40,281 nucleotides of DNA, taken from NCBI GenBank assembly GCA_028821235.1, contig JAPPGV010000056.1, positions 1 through 40,281 of the forward strand, written 5' to 3'. The stretch comes from a bacterium. Its GTDB lineage: Bacteria > Actinomycetota > Acidimicrobiia > Spongiisociales > Spongiisociaceae. The notes under the pieces are model-generated. The model searched no databases. It had not been told where the DNA came from and saw only the letters and a program-made list of their open reading frames with translations. The position numbers and the translations under genes were made by a program. Each line of letters opens with the position of its first letter. Position 1 is the first letter of the stretch. This document shows positions 10,901-19,707 of this stretch, one piece after another.

Positions 10901-11207
10901 CGAGCTCGGCGGTCACGTTGAGCGCGGTCTGCCCGCCCAGCGTGGGCAGCAGGGCATCGGGTGACTCGTGTTCCAGAATCCGCTCGACGATCTCGGGTGT
11001 GATCGGTTCGAGATAGGTGGCGTCGGCGAACTCGGGATCCGTCATGATGGTGGCCGGGTTGGAGTTCACGAGGATCACCCGGTAGCCCTCCGATCTCAGC
11101 ACCTTGGCCGCCTGGGTACCCGAATAGTCGAACTCGCAGGCCTGGCCGATCACGATCGGGCCGGAACCGATGACCAGGATGCTCTCGATATCGGTGCGCT
11201 TGGGCAT
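7962..11207 (-). CDS. carB: Carbamoyl-phosphate synthase large subunit
   Basis: About 1081 aa. With CarA it makes carbamoyl phosphate from glutamine, bicarbonate and 2 ATP, for arginine and pyrimidine synthesis. It shows the internal duplication typical of CarB: N-terminal [21 protein letters not shown] (about 10–30) and its second copy [20 protein letters not shown] (about 555–575), each followed by an ATP-grasp domain ([11 protein letters not shown] and [11 protein letters not shown]). The C-terminal MGS-like allosteric domain carries INTPQGR. The frame opens further upstream, but the ATG at 11207 overlaps the carA TGA as TGATG and matches family starts. Length is standard. Confidence 0.97.
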   Translation of the reverse strand: MPKRTDIESILVIGSGPIVIGQACEFDYSGTQAAKVLRSEGYRVILVNSNPATIMTDPEFADATYLEPITPEIVERILEHESPDALLPTLGGQTALNVTAELARSGVTDRLGVELIGASFDAIERAEDRGLFKETMAAVGIESPRSRYARSMEEAVAATAEIGYPVMVRPSFILGGGGTGIAGDEEAFGEIARHGLSASPVSEILVEESVVGWKEYELEVMADRSGNAVIVCSIENLDPMGVHTGDSITVAPIQTLSDREYQEMRNEAITCLRAIGVQTGGSNVQFAVDPVTGRRLIIEMNPRVSRSSALASKATGFPIAKIAALLAVGYTLDEIANDITGATPASFEPVLDYTVVKIPRFDFAKFPMAPDRLGTSMRSVGEAMAIGRTFPEALQKALRSLETGRHGLNADPGERDLRAVSEGALDEAVATPSSGRIFQLGEAIRRGRSVEHLARSTGVDPWFLDQMAEVYELRAELEAAGAPRTDLVRDAKRMGFSDAQLAYIWGEPEAGIREFRRAAGIRPTYKRVDTCAAEFEARTPYFYSTYEDESEVEATRRPRVVILGSGPNRIGQGIEFDYCCVHAAFALKEAGYETVMVNCNPETVSTDYDTSDRLYFEPLTVEDVLEICNAEDPVAVVVQLGGQTPLNLAGRLEANGAPIAGTPPDRIDEAEDRERFSALCRQLGIVQPPHGTATSPAEAARVAGSIGFPVLARPSYVLGGRAMRVVYSGDELDAYLADLYGKDQQAGFDLASAPVLIDRFLEAATEVDVDAVYDGAELLVGGIMEHVEQAGVHSGDSACITPPPTLGAAARRTIVGATGALARALEVRGLINLQFAVRGDEVFLLEANPRGSRTVPFISKAKGIPLAKIASRVMMGATLEDLVAEGVYSPTDEPRFVACKEAVLPWDRFPEEDTLLGPEMRATGEVMGIGPGPGVAYSKAMMAAGSGIPEAGTVFLSFADPDKPAGARIGEALHSLGLNLVASPGTAGFLKARGIPAEAVPKVGEGPEDTVWQIESGRVDMIINTPQGRRARGDGRLMRRAASSRGVPIVTTVAGGEAVIRSLRGSSEAVYEVRSLQDWHR

Positions 11208-12370
11208 CAGCAGTCCTCCGTTCCGAGCCCCATGAGGGCCAGGAAGTCGTCGAACAGCCCCAGCGCATCGTGTGGGCCGGGGGCCGCTTCCGGGTGGTAC
11301 TGGACCGACATGGCGGGGATGTCCAGGCATCGCAACCCTTCCAGGGTCCCGTCGTTGAGGTTCTGATGGGTGGGCCGCACCTCACCGAAGTCGCTTGTGA
11401 CCTGCTGGGGCAGGAGGTCGGGACCGGCCAGACCCTTGCGCTCAGGCGCCTTCCGGCCTTCCAGCGACCAGAGGTCGACCGCGAACCCGTGATTCTGGGC
11501 GGTGATCTCCACCCGGCCGTCCTCGAGGCGGCGGACCGGATGGTTGCCGCCGTGGTGGCCGAAGGGGAGTTTGAACGTGGTGGCGCCGAGAGCCAGGCCG
11601 ATCACCTGGTGGCCCAGGCATATGCCGAACACGGGAACGCCGCCGAGCAACGCCCGCACCGTGCCGATGGTGTGCTCGAGCGGCTCGGGATCCCCCGGCC
11701 CGTTGGTCAGGAAGACGCCGGTCGGATCGAGACCGAGAATGTCCTCGGCGGTGCAGGTCGCCGGCAGGACATGGACCTCCAGCCCGCGCCCGGCCATCCG
11801 CCTGCCTATGTCGCGCTTCATGCCGAGGTCGATGGCCACCACCCGGCCCACCGGATCACCATCAGGATCGAACCGGTACGGCTCCGGGGTGGAAACGCCG
11901 GTAGCCAGGTCCTGCCCTTCCATCCGGGGGGCCTCCGCGGCCAGCACCGCCAGCTCCTCGGGCCCGACCCCGGCGCCTATGGCGACCGGCATCGCCCCTC
12001 GGTCCCGCAGGTGGCGGGTGAGCCGCCGGGTGTCGAGGTCGGCGAGGGCCACCATCTCGTGGGACCGCAGGTAGGCGGCCAGGGTTCCCTCGGCGCGCCA
12101 GTTGGAGTGCCGGAGCGACAGCGAACGGACGATCAGGCCGCGGGCGGCCGGCCTGGCGGCCTGATCGTCGTAGTCGCTGACCCCGTAGTTGCCGATGTGC
12201 GGCGAGGTCATGACCACCACCTGGCCGGCATAGGAAGGATCGGACAGCACCTCCTGGTAGCCGGTCATGGAGGTGTTGAACACGGCTTCTCCGACCCGGA
12301 CCCCTTCCACGCCCACGGATCTACCCTCGAATACCTCCCCGTCGGCCGTAACCAGGAACCCGCTGCTCAT
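11207..12370 (-). CDS. carA: Carbamoyl-phosphate synthase small (glutaminase) subunit
   Basis: 387 aa; hydrolyses glutamine and passes ammonia to CarB. An N-terminal CarA domain (about 1–130, including [16 protein letters not shown]) precedes a class I glutamine amidotransferase domain. The nucleophile is Cys251 in GICLGHQ, with the His359/Glu361 pair in [17 protein letters not shown] and QNHGFAV are also present. Its ATG at 12370 overlaps the pyrC stop (ATGA) and its stop overlaps carB (TGATG), which indicates tight translational coupling. Confidence 0.97.
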   Translation of the reverse strand: MSSGFLVTADGEVFEGRSVGVEGVRVGEAVFNTSMTGYQEVLSDPSYAGQVVVMTSPHIGNYGVSDYDDQAARPAARGLIVRSLSLRHSNWRAEGTLAAYLRSHEMVALADLDTRRLTRHLRDRGAMPVAIGAGVGPEELAVLAAEAPRMEGQDLATGVSTPEPYRFDPDGDPVGRVVAIDLGMKRDIGRRMAGRGLEVHVLPATCTAEDILGLDPTGVFLTNGPGDPEPLEHTIGTVRALLGGVPVFGICLGHQVIGLALGATTFKLPFGHHGGNHPVRRLEDGRVEITAQNHGFAVDLWSLEGRKAPERKGLAGPDLLPQQVTSDFGEVRPTHQNLNDGTLEGLRCLDIPAMSVQYHPEAAPGPHDALGLFDDFLALMGLGTEDC

Positions 12371-13689
12371 CGGAGCGCTCCGGCCCCGGGAGACGGAGCG
12401 GGCACGTCGAGCCGCGCTGAGTCATGCGTGAGGAGTCCCTCGCGGAACGTGAAGCGGACCCGACCGGCCAGCGGCACTCCTGTGAACAGGGAGTTGGCCG
12501 ACTTGGACAGGAACAGCTCGGGAGTCCACTGCTCGTGCCAGTCCACCACCACCAGGTTGGCCGGTATGCCGGGTTCGATCCAGTTGCCGTGGTCCTCGAG
12601 CGAGGCAATCGTCGCCGGGGTGACCGACATCCGCTCGAAAAGCAGCCGAGGGTCCGGATCAAGGACGGCGCGGACGGCGGAGAAGGCCGTCTCCAGTCCG
12701 GTCACGCCCTTGGGCGCCTCCTCGAACGGAACGTCCTTCTCGTGGGCGGCGTGGGGCGCATGGTCGGTGGCGACCGCATCGATCACGCCGTCGCGGAGCC
12801 CGTCACGGAGTGCCTCGATGTCGGCAGGCGTGCGGAGCGGCGGATACATCTTGGCCACCGGATCCATCGACAACACCTGGTGGTCGGAGAACCAGAGGTG
12901 ATGCGGGCTCACCTCGGCGGTCACGTTCACCCCCCGGTGGCGGGCGGACTCGATCAGGTCCAGGGTCCCGGCACAGCTGACGTGCTGGACGTGATAAGCG
13001 GCGCCGGTCAACTTGGCTACGGCCAGATCACGGGCCACGATCACCGTCTCGGCCTGGGTCGGGATCCCTCCCATGCCGAGCAACGACGACACCCGGCCCT
13101 CATGCATATGCCCGCCCCGTCCCAGTCCGGGGTCCTCGGCGTGCTGGGCGATCACGCCACCCCTCGACTGCAGGTACTCCATGGCCCGCCGGAGCAGGCC
13201 CGAGTCGGCCACCGTGACACCGTCGTCGGTGAAGAGCCGCACGCCGGCGGCGAACAGATCGTCCAGATGGGATAGCCGGAGGCCTTCCATTCCCATCGTG
13301 ATGCATCCGGCCGGGATCACGTCGACCAGCCCCACCTGCCGGCCCCGGTCGCGGACGTAGCGGGCCAGGTGGCCTGCGTCGGTGGGCGGATCGGTGTTGG
13401 GCATGGCGACCACCGCGGTGAAACCGCCGGCTGCGGCCGCCCGGGATCCGGAGCCGATGTCCTCCTTCCACTCCTGTCCCGGCTCCCGGAGGTGGGCATG
13501 GAGGTCCACGAAACCGGGTCCCACCACCAGGCCCGAGACATCGATGACCGTCCGGTCCGCCCGGGTGCGCTCCGTCATCTCCGGGTGAGGTCCCACGGCG
13601 GTCACCCGACCGCCTTCGATGAGGACGTCCGTCCGGACCTCGCCGGTCGGTGTGAGAACGCCACCGCCGGTCAGGAGGATCCCGCCCAT
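12367..13689 (-). CDS. pyrC: Dihydroorotase, class I
   Basis: About 440 aa; zinc amidohydrolase that cyclises carbamoyl aspartate to dihydroorotate. Metal ligands and catalytic residues are visible: the HxH pair in DLHAHLREPG (about 63–72), QHAED, HVSCAGT and the catalytic Asp in ATDHAPH. MPNTDPP is a class I feature. ATG at 13689 shares its A with the pyrB stop (TGATG); a GTG one codon upstream (13692) is also possible. Length is typical of the long class I enzymes. It lies between pyrB and carA as in other actinobacteria; the small membrane-protein gene that often separates pyrC and carA is absent. Confidence 0.96.
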   Translation of the reverse strand: MGGILLTGGGVLTPTGEVRTDVLIEGGRVTAVGPHPEMTERTRADRTVIDVSGLVVGPGFVDLHAHLREPGQEWKEDIGSGSRAAAAGGFTAVVAMPNTDPPTDAGHLARYVRDRGRQVGLVDVIPAGCITMGMEGLRLSHLDDLFAAGVRLFTDDGVTVADSGLLRRAMEYLQSRGGVIAQHAEDPGLGRGGHMHEGRVSSLLGMGGIPTQAETVIVARDLAVAKLTGAAYHVQHVSCAGTLDLIESARHRGVNVTAEVSPHHLWFSDHQVLSMDPVAKMYPPLRTPADIEALRDGLRDGVIDAVATDHAPHAAHEKDVPFEEAPKGVTGLETAFSAVRAVLDPDPRLLFERMSVTPATIASLEDHGNWIEPGIPANLVVVDWHEQWTPELFLSKSANSLFTGVPLAGRVRFTFREGLLTHDSARLDVPAPSPGAGALR

Positions 13690-14594
13690 CACTTACCTCC
13701 CAAGAGGCGGAACAGGATCGCCATCCGCACCGCCACGCCGTTGGTCACCTGGTCCAGGATCAGCGCCCGGGGATGACCGGCCACCAGGTCGTCTATCTCC
13801 ACACCCCGGTTCATCGGACCCGGGTGAAGCACCACCGCATCGTCGGGAAGGCGGGCGAAGCGGTCGCGGGTCATGCCGTAACGGGATACGTACTCCGGCA
13901 GCGAGGGAAACACCGAGGCCCCTCCCCGCTCGGTCTGGATCCGAAGCAGGTAGGCGGCGTCGACCGACCCGACTACCGCGTCGAAGTCATCGGTCATCTC
14001 GACCGGCCAACCCTCGCAATTCACCGGTTGGAGGGTCCGGGGCGCCACGAGAATCACCCTGGCGCCCAGGGTGGTGAGGGCGAACACGTTGGATCGGGCC
14101 ACCCGGGAGTGGCGGATGTCGCCCACGATCGCCACCCGCAGGCCGTCCAGGTCGCCGAATCGGCGGCGCAGGGTAAGGGCGTCAAGCATGGCCTGGGTGG
14201 GATGCTGATGGGCGCCGTCGCCGGCGTTGATCACCTGGCACCCGGTCCATCCGGCAATCCGCCACGGGGCGCCGGTGGCCCGGTGGCGCACCACCATCAG
14301 GTCCGCGCCCATCGCTTCGATGGTCAGTGCCGTGTCCTTGAGGCTCTCCCCCTTGGACAGGGACGAACCGGACGCGGAGAAGCTCATCACGTCGGCCGAG
14401 AGTGCCCGGGCGGCCCGCTCGAACGACAGCCGGGTGCGGGTGGAGCTCTCGAAGAACAGGTTCGCCACCAGCTTGCCCTGGAGAGCGGGAACCCTGGGAA
14501 TGGGGCGGGACAGTACCCGGGTGAACTCGTCGGCCAGGTCGAGTATGTCTTCGAGGTCGTTCCGGGTCAGGTCTTCGGTGGTGAGGAAGTTCAA
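13689..14594 (-). CDS. pyrB: Aspartate carbamoyltransferase catalytic subunit
   Basis: About 301 aa; joins carbamoyl phosphate to aspartate. The carbamoyl-phosphate loop [13 protein letters not shown] (about 47–59), [23 protein letters not shown] and the late [11 protein letters not shown] motif are all present. The open frame continues upstream through pyrR, but a TTG at 14594 starts exactly before the conserved [11 protein letters not shown]-terminus and makes a TTGA overlap with the pyrR stop. No pyrI regulatory subunit follows, as expected for an actinobacterial catalytic-trimer enzyme. Confidence 0.95.
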   Translation of the reverse strand: MNFLTTEDLTRNDLEDILDLADEFTRVLSRPIPRVPALQGKLVANLFFESSTRTRLSFERAARALSADVMSFSASGSSLSKGESLKDTALTIEAMGADLMVVRHRATGAPWRIAGWTGCQVINAGDGAHQHPTQAMLDALTLRRRFGDLDGLRVAIVGDIRHSRVARSNVFALTTLGARVILVAPRTLQPVNCEGWPVEMTDDFDAVVGSVDAAYLLRIQTERGGASVFPSLPEYVSRYGMTRDRFARLPDDAVVLHPGPMNRGVEIDDLVAGHPRALILDQVTNGVAVRMAILFRLLGGK

Positions 14595-15121
14595 CTCCGT
14601 GCCCCCTGCACCCACACCCCGTCCTCGCCCCCATCGATCTCGCCCAGCCTCACCGAGACCCGTTCGGCGACAGAGGTGGGAAGGTTGCGTCCAACGTGGT
14701 CGGGACGTATCGGAAGCTGGCGGTGTCCCCGGTCCACGAGTACCGCCAGCCGCACCGCCTCCGGCCGCCCGAAGTCGTTCAGTGCGTCCAGCGCAGCCCG
14801 CACGGTGCGGCCTGTGTAGAGGACATCGTCCACCAGCACCACGGTCCGGGCCGTGATGTCGACAGGAAGCTGGGTCCCCGACAGCGGGGTGGTGGGCCTG
14901 GTCGACAGGTCGTCGCGGTGCAGGCCGATGTCCAGGGCGCCCACCGGCACCCGGGCACCCCCGACCTCCTCGATGACCGCGGCGATGCGGTGGGCCAGGG
15001 GTACTCCTCGGGTGTGAATCCCCACCAGCACCGGAAGGACGTCCCTCGACTTCTCGATGATCTCGTGCGAGATACGGGTCAACGACCGCCTGACGTCGGC
15101 GTCGGCCATCACCATGGGCAT
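14591..15121 (-). CDS. pyrR: PyrR, pyrimidine operon RNA-binding attenuator / uracil phosphoribosyltransferase homologue
   Basis: 176 aa. PyrR binds a hairpin in pyr mRNA leaders when UMP is high and lowers expression of the operon; many members also have uracil phosphoribosyltransferase activity. The PRPP-binding motif [21 protein letters not shown] spans about 95–115, and [11 protein letters not shown] follows as in characterised PyrR. ATG at 15121 is chosen because an AGGAGG lies 13 nt upstream (15135–15140); in-frame ATGs at 15115 and 15109 are alternatives. It is the first gene of the pyr operon and sits directly after a matching RNA element. Confidence 0.96.
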   Translation of the reverse strand: MPMVMADADVRRSLTRISHEIIEKSRDVLPVLVGIHTRGVPLAHRIAAVIEEVGGARVPVGALDIGLHRDDLSTRPTTPLSGTQLPVDITARTVVLVDDVLYTGRTVRAALDALNDFGRPEAVRLAVLVDRGHRQLPIRPDHVGRNLPTSVAERVSVRLGEIDGGEDGVWVQGARS

Positions 15122-15241
15122 CAGCTACCTGCGTCCTCCTCGGGGCCACGTATCAACCGGAAGGGGTGAGGGGAAGCGGTACGGGAAGGCACGCCGGAGC
15201 GTGCTCGCCGCGGCTCGGGCGCCGCTTGGCGCGAACTCGGG

Positions 15242-15278
15242 TCTCCTTCCCGGCCTCACCGGACCGGATTAAAGGTTC
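15242..15278 (-). promoter_or_regulatory. PyrR-binding RNA hairpin in the pyr leader
   Basis: On the minus strand the sequence CCTTTAATCCGG is followed by the loop TCCGGTGAGG and then CCGGGAAGG. This folds as CCTT/AAGG (lower stem), an internal TTAAT-type bulge, CCGG/CCGG (upper stem) and a terminal loop matching the conserved UCC…GAGG loop of PyrR sites. The position, about 120 nt upstream of pyrR, is right. The 3' arm and loop are also complementary to a downstream segment at 15165–15189 (CCTTCCCG…CCTCACC), so two exclusive folds are possible. I see no U-run terminator, which favours translational control, as reported for mycobacterial PyrR; that is inference. Confidence 0.82.
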
Positions 15279-15752
15279 GGGCAACGCTAGCAGGATCGGA
15301 GCGTCCCGAAGACCGGGACCTGCGTTCCTGAGCCCTGCGGGGACGTACCCGGTCCGGCGATCACCCCACTTCCCATCCCGCAGGACGGCCATCCATCGGC
15401 GGGCGGCATCGGGCGTGTCGCACCCGCGGTTCTTGTCACATCCTCGTCCTATGCTGTTAACCAACCGTAAATACCAGCAGTCCGGTTCGGACGTCGACCG
15501 GATCACACGAGGTCAGATCGTCGAGCAGCCCGCCCGGGCACGGCGGGACGCGCTCGACACCAGGTGGTGGCGGCAGGGGGAGGGCCCGGCGGGCGGAACC
15601 CGTCGGTCGCGATTTTCGCGTTCTTCGTCGGTTCGGGCGCCCGGTGTGTGCGGAGCCATCACCCGTGGGCAGCCGGCCGGCCAACCACATGGTCGTCACC
15701 GATCAGACCGGTTGGCAAGGACCCACAAGAAGGATCGGGACATGCCACCGGC
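15279..15752. other. Intergenic region between nusB and the pyr leader
   Basis: About 470 nt with no convincing gene; open frames here give low-complexity Arg/Pro-rich products. It should hold the promoter of the pyr operon. A locally AT-richer patch near 15450–15480 (TATGCTGTTAACC context) is the most promoter-like segment, but no pair of boxes with standard spacing could be fixed. No additional RNA family was recognised. Confidence 0.4.
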
Positions 15753-16142
15753 TCAGTCCTCGGTGCGGATCTGCCCGGCTAGGGCCGAGAGCACGCCGTT
15801 GACGAAGGCGCCGCTCTTCTTCGTCGAGTATCTCTTGGCCAACTCCACCGCTTCGTTCAGCACCACCGCCGTCGGAGTCGACTCGTGAAGGAGTTCGTAC
15901 AGAGCGAGGCGCAGGATGGTCCGGTCCACCACCGGCATCCGGTGCAGGGGCCAGCGCTCCGAGGCCGCCTCGATCCGCTGATCGAGATCACGTTGATGGG
16001 TCCTGACGCCCGCTGCGTAGCGCTTCGCCTTGCCGGCGAGTCCGGCGGTCGGGTCTACGTCACTCCGTAGGTCGGCCTGGTAGAGGGCGGCCAGCGCCGT
16101 GGCCCGCGGGTCGCGGGCGGCCTTGGAAGCGTGCTCGACCAT
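15753..16142 (-). CDS. nusB: Transcription antitermination factor NusB
   Basis: A 129-aa all-helical RNA-binding protein that with NusE recognises boxA in rRNA leaders and supports antitermination. The family pattern is clear: RATALAALYQADL at the N-terminus, DRTILRLALYELLH (about 74–87), VVLNEAVELAKRYS and KKSGAFVNGVLSAL near the end. It starts 12 nt after the efp stop, so the two are probably cotranscribed; efp–nusB is a widespread bacterial pair. The start at 16142 gives normal length. Confidence 0.95.
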   Translation of the reverse strand: MVEHASKAARDPRATALAALYQADLRSDVDPTAGLAGKAKRYAAGVRTHQRDLDQRIEAASERWPLHRMPVVDRTILRLALYELLHESTPTAVVLNEAVELAKRYSTKKSGAFVNGVLSALAGQIRTED

Positions 16143-16154
16143 CTCCTGTCACCG

Positions 16155-16712
16155 TCAAGCCCGGGAGATGTAGGTGCCGGAGCGGGTATCCACCTTGATG
16201 GTGTCACCGGCTTCGATGAACAGCGGCGCCTGGACCACCAGGCCGGTTTCGAGCGTGACCGGCTTGGTGGCGCCCGACACCCGGTCACCCCGGACCGCGG
16301 GTTCAGCCATGGCGACCTCCAACGCGACCGAGGCGGGCAACTCTACGCCGATCGGGTTGCCTTCGTACAGTGGAAGCATCACGGTCGCGCCGTCGGTTAT
16401 GTAGTTGGCGGCCTCGCCCACGTCCTCTTCAGCAATCGCGAACTGGGCGTAGGTCTCGAGGTTCATGAAGTGGTAGCCCATGTCGTCGCGGTAGAGGAAC
16501 TGATGGTCCCGCCGGTCGATGATCGCCTGCGGCACGTTCTCATCGGCACGGAAGGTGCGATCGACCACGGCGCCGGTGACCAGGTTCTTCAGCTTCATGC
16601 GGACGAATGCCCGCCCCTTACCGGGCTTGACGTGCTGCTGCTCGACTATCAGGAACAACCCGTCCGGCAGGTCGAGCGCCATGCCCGACTTCACATCGTT
16701 GGTGGAGACCAT
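16155..16712 (-). CDS. efp: Translation elongation factor P
   Basis: 185 aa; relieves ribosome stalling at polyproline stretches. Three beta-barrel domains are recognisable: an N-terminal KOW-like domain with the loop KPGKGRAFVRMKLKN, whose tip Lys32 is the residue modified in some bacteria; the central S1/OB-like EF-P domain (ELPASVALEVAMAEP); and the C-terminal domain ending VDTRSGTYISRA. Residue 34 is Arg. No epmA, epmB or other modification gene is nearby. It is upstream of nusB in transcription order and downstream of the kinase fusion gene. Confidence 0.96.
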   Translation of the reverse strand: MVSTNDVKSGMALDLPDGLFLIVEQQHVKPGKGRAFVRMKLKNLVTGAVVDRTFRADENVPQAIIDRRDHQFLYRDDMGYHFMNLETYAQFAIAEEDVGEAANYITDGATVMLPLYEGNPIGVELPASVALEVAMAEPAVRGDRVSGATKPVTLETGLVVQAPLFIEAGDTIKVDTRSGTYISRA

Positions 16713-16787
16713 GGGGCGATTCTAGAGAGGAGTCGGTGTCCAGTGGCCAGTGGTTGGTGACCAGCGTAATCCAATATCAACTAGCAA

Positions 16788-19196
16788 TTACGGCTTAGCG
16801 AGGCGGTAGCCGACGCCGGACTGCGTGAAGATGTAGGAGGGGTTCTTGGCATCGTCCCCGATCTTCCGGCGCAAGTTCTTGATGAACGAGCGCAGGAGAC
16901 GCTGATCGGCCGGGCGATCCTGGCTCCATACGCTCTTGAGCAACTGCTCGTGCGTCAGTACCCGTCCGGGGTAACGGGAGAGTTCGAACAGAAGCTTGTA
17001 CTCGGTCGGAGTGAGGCGAACGGGTTTGTCCGCCACGGTCACTGAACGTTCCAGATAGTTGATGGCTAGGTCGCTGCACCTGTACGGTTCGATCCCGGCG
17101 TGCGGAAAGGCGGCCGCCTGGCGTAGCGCCGCTCCTATCCTGGCCACGAGTTCGGCCGGGGAGAACGGCTTCACAACGTAGTCGGCGGCTCCTAGCTCGA
17201 ACGCCTTGGCGATTTCCTGGCCTTGCCCAAGGCCGGACAGGATGATGACCGGGGTGTGGAAATCGGAGCGGATGCGCCTCAGTAACTCGAACCCGTCGAT
17301 ACCGGGTAGGACCAGGTTCACCAGCACGAGTCGCGGGCTCTCCGATTCGAGCAAGCTGCCCACCTCGTTCGCGTCGCCGGTTAGCACCGGTGTGTATCCC
17401 GCCGCGGTCAGGGTATTGCGAACGTAGCGCAGTATCTGAGGGTCGTCGTCCACTACCAGGACCCGGTCGCTCGCTCTAGGCATGTCACCGGCATACGTGG
17501 ACCCGGCGTGGTCGGGTAGACGATCGCCGGTGGTCTCGTCGACAGCCGGGAGCGTGAAGATGAACTGCGTTCCGTGCCCTTCCCCATCGCTCTCAGCCCA
17601 GATACGGCCGCCGTGGGTCTCCACGATGCCTCGGCAGATCGCGAGGCCGAGGCCGTTGCCGCTGACCCGGTGGTCTGCGCCGACATCGATCCGGGAGAAC
17701 TTCGTGAACAGGCGAGGCAGATTCTCGCTGGCTACACCTGTGCCCTCGTCGGTGACCGATATGACGACGTGGGCTTCATGCAGCCAGGCCGTCACCCGGA
17801 TGGGAGACCAGTCCCCGGAGTATTTCGACGCGTTGGAGAAGAGGTTGTGCAGCACCTGGACGATCCGCTTGCCGTCCGCTGCGACCCGCGGCAAGTTCGG
17901 TGTCACGTTGATCTCGATGCTGTTGCGGTATCCGCTGCTGAGGAAGGCATTCCTTGCCTGGTCGATCACGGCCGACACATCGGTCGGTTCGGCAACGACC
18001 GAAAGGGTTCCCGCCTCTATCCGGCTCAGGTCCAACAGGTTATTGATGAGGTCCCGCATGTTGTCGGCCTGTTCTTCGATGATGCGGAAGAACTGCCGGA
18101 TCTCGGCCGGATCAAACGGCGATGAGGCACCCAGCACGGTGGCGGCGGAACCCTTGATCGAAGTCAGCGGGGTTCTCAACTCGTGGCTGACCATCCCCAA
18201 GAAGTCGGTACGGAGCCGCTCCAGTTCCTCCAGCGGAGTGATGTCCTGGATGGTTGCCACGACGGCGACGAGTTGGCCGTCTTCAGAGTGGATGGGAGTG
18301 GCGTTGATGAGGGTGGTTACCTGGTCACCGGATGGAGGGACGATTACAGACTCCTCGGCGCGCACGGTCTCGCCGGTACGAAGTGCCCGCTGGAACGGGA
18401 CCTCGTCGGGCGCCATGACCGTTCCGTCCATGCGCCGGAACTCGACCTTGCCGAGGGTACGAGCGGAGTCCTTCTCCTCCCCGGATTGGTGACCGATGAC
18501 GCGGCACGCTTCCCGGTTGATCCTGACCACTCCACGGGTGAGCGCATCGAAGACCAGCACGCCCACCGGAGAGGTGTTGAGTAGGGCTTCGAGGTCGGCT
18601 TTGGCCCGCTGCTCGTCACCGTAACGGCGTGCGTTGGTGATAGCCATCGCCGCCTGCGCGGCGAACATCTTCAGGGTCTCCTCGTCCTCGAGGGTGAACT
18701 CCCCGCCGGACTCTTTCTCACCGATGTAGATGTTTCCCACGTGCCTGTCCCGCACGCGGATCTGGGTACTCAGGAATGTCCCGATCTTCACCGGAAAGTC
18801 GGTAAATCCGGCCGCTTCGACGTGGGCTATGAAGTCCCGTGTTCTCAGCGACTCGCGTAGCAGGCTGAGGTACCCGAAAATGGCTGTCCCCGACCCATAG
18901 CTCAATATCCGCTCGGTCTCCTCGTCGGTCAGACCGGAGATCAGCACGTCCTGAGGCTTGCCGGATTCGTCGTGAGTGGTGAGAGCGGTGTAGCGGGCGC
19001 CGGTCAGCAACCGGGCACCGTCCGCGACCTCCTGAAGGACGGTGTCGAGCTCAAGGTCTTCACTGATCCGCAGGATTGCGTCAGTCAACCTGGAGATGCG
19101 ACCGCCCAGAGTCTCGTTCGCGGCCTGCCCCCGGCCGGTGTCCTTCACAGCTCCCATGTCGTCACCAAACCGGCCGGCGCGCGGGCACGCCTGCAT
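16788..19196 (-). CDS. Fused GAF–PAS histidine kinase / receiver / winged-helix response regulator
   Basis: 802 aa, apparently cytosolic (no membrane segment or signal peptide). Domains in order: GAF sensor (about 45–190), PAS-like domain (about 200–320), HisKA with H338 in SHELRTPLTS, HATPase with N-box (LHNLFSNASKYS, about 449–460), G1 DEGTGV and G2 GNGLGLAI (to about 550), receiver (about 577–690), and an OmpR-type winged helix (about 705–800; RLTPTEYKLLFELS, LLRSFIKNLRRKIG). The receiver keeps the acidic pocket (VVDDDP, 582–586), S654 and K676, but the phosphoacceptor position is Asn627 (codon AAC) in LVNLVLPGIDG. The protein therefore joins sensor and DNA-binding output in one chain with a probably unphosphorylatable receiver. 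It sits where aroQ and pepQ often lie in actinobacteria. An alternative start is ATG 19157. The target genes are unknown. Confidence 0.9.
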   Translation of the reverse strand: MQACPRAGRFGDDMGAVKDTGRGQAANETLGGRISRLTDAILRISEDLELDTVLQEVADGARLLTGARYTALTTHDESGKPQDVLISGLTDEETERILSYGSGTAIFGYLSLLRESLRTRDFIAHVEAAGFTDFPVKIGTFLSTQIRVRDRHVGNIYIGEKESGGEFTLEDEETLKMFAAQAAMAITNARRYGDEQRAKADLEALLNTSPVGVLVFDALTRGVVRINREACRVIGHQSGEEKDSARTLGKVEFRRMDGTVMAPDEVPFQRALRTGETVRAEESVIVPPSGDQVTTLINATPIHSEDGQLVAVVATIQDITPLEELERLRTDFLGMVSHELRTPLTSIKGSAATVLGASSPFDPAEIRQFFRIIEEQADNMRDLINNLLDLSRIEAGTLSVVAEPTDVSAVIDQARNAFLSSGYRNSIEINVTPNLPRVAADGKRIVQVLHNLFSNASKYSGDWSPIRVTAWLHEAHVVISVTDEGTGVASENLPRLFTKFSRIDVGADHRVSGNGLGLAICRGIVETHGGRIWAESDGEGHGTQFIFTLPAVDETTGDRLPDHAGSTYAGDMPRASDRVLVVDDDPQILRYVRNTLTAAGYTPVLTGDANEVGSLLESESPRLVLVNLVLPGIDGFELLRRIRSDFHTPVIILSGLGQGQEIAKAFELGAADYVVKPFSPAELVARIGAALRQAAAFPHAGIEPYRCSDLAINYLERSVTVADKPVRLTPTEYKLLFELSRYPGRVLTHEQLLKSVWSQDRPADQRLLRSFIKNLRRKIGDDAKNPSYIFTQSGVGYRLAKP

Positions 19197-19707
19197 CCCG
19201 TAGACCTTCCACTGCCGGCAGCCGCTTCGCCGGCAACAGTGTCTTCACCATGCCTTCGCACCGCTCTTCCTGACGTATCCGAATTCAGAAACCGCGGTCC
19301 ATCAATCCCGAGTTCCCGCGTCTGATGGGACCGATAACCGCTTCGGGGCACTCGCATTCACCGCTGGGACGACCCGGCTCGAGTAGGACCGATCCTCGAG
19401 TCGTTAGGGCCCGGTCACCCGACCCGGCCGCCACTCATCCTACCGGGAGCACGCAGCAACAGTTGCGGAATCCCAATCCACGAGCTGGACTACGGGGGTG
19501 ATAGCGGAGCGTCTCTGCCGATAACGGGCAGGGCCAAGGACCGCCGGTTTGGCCCGGCCGGGCGTTCAGTGGGGTACGTGAGGATGCCGGCGTCGACGGG
19601 AGGCCTGTTGGCGGCTGACGGCGGTGTGATGGAGCGGGGGATCGCCAGACCCACGCCCGGCAGCAGGACCCGAGACCGCGAGGCCGCGCCGTCGGACCGT
19701 GCGAGGT
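19197..19707. other. Intergenic region upstream of the kinase fusion gene
   Basis: About 510 nt between the aroKB stop and the kinase start. Open frames on either strand give products without family features. A segment around 19490–19560 has several GC-rich complementary tracts (GGTTTGGCCCGGCCGGGC), but no U-run terminator and no known RNA family is recognisable. It should contain the promoter of the kinase gene; I could not place it. Confidence 0.4.

Noticed and set aside
11270..12901. Plus-strand 543-codon frame opposite carA and pyrC
   Set aside because: Antisense shadow; carA and pyrC on the other strand have complete catalytic motifs and coupled junctions.
15153..15506. Minus-strand 117-codon frame in the pyr leader
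   Set aside because: It runs through the PyrR-binding hairpin, and its product shows no family pattern; the RNA structure explains this sequence better.
16713..16787. Possible fifth repeat copy (GTGTCCAGTGGCC) between the kinase gene and efp
   Set aside because: Only a dozen bases resemble the repeat and the opposite end is missing.
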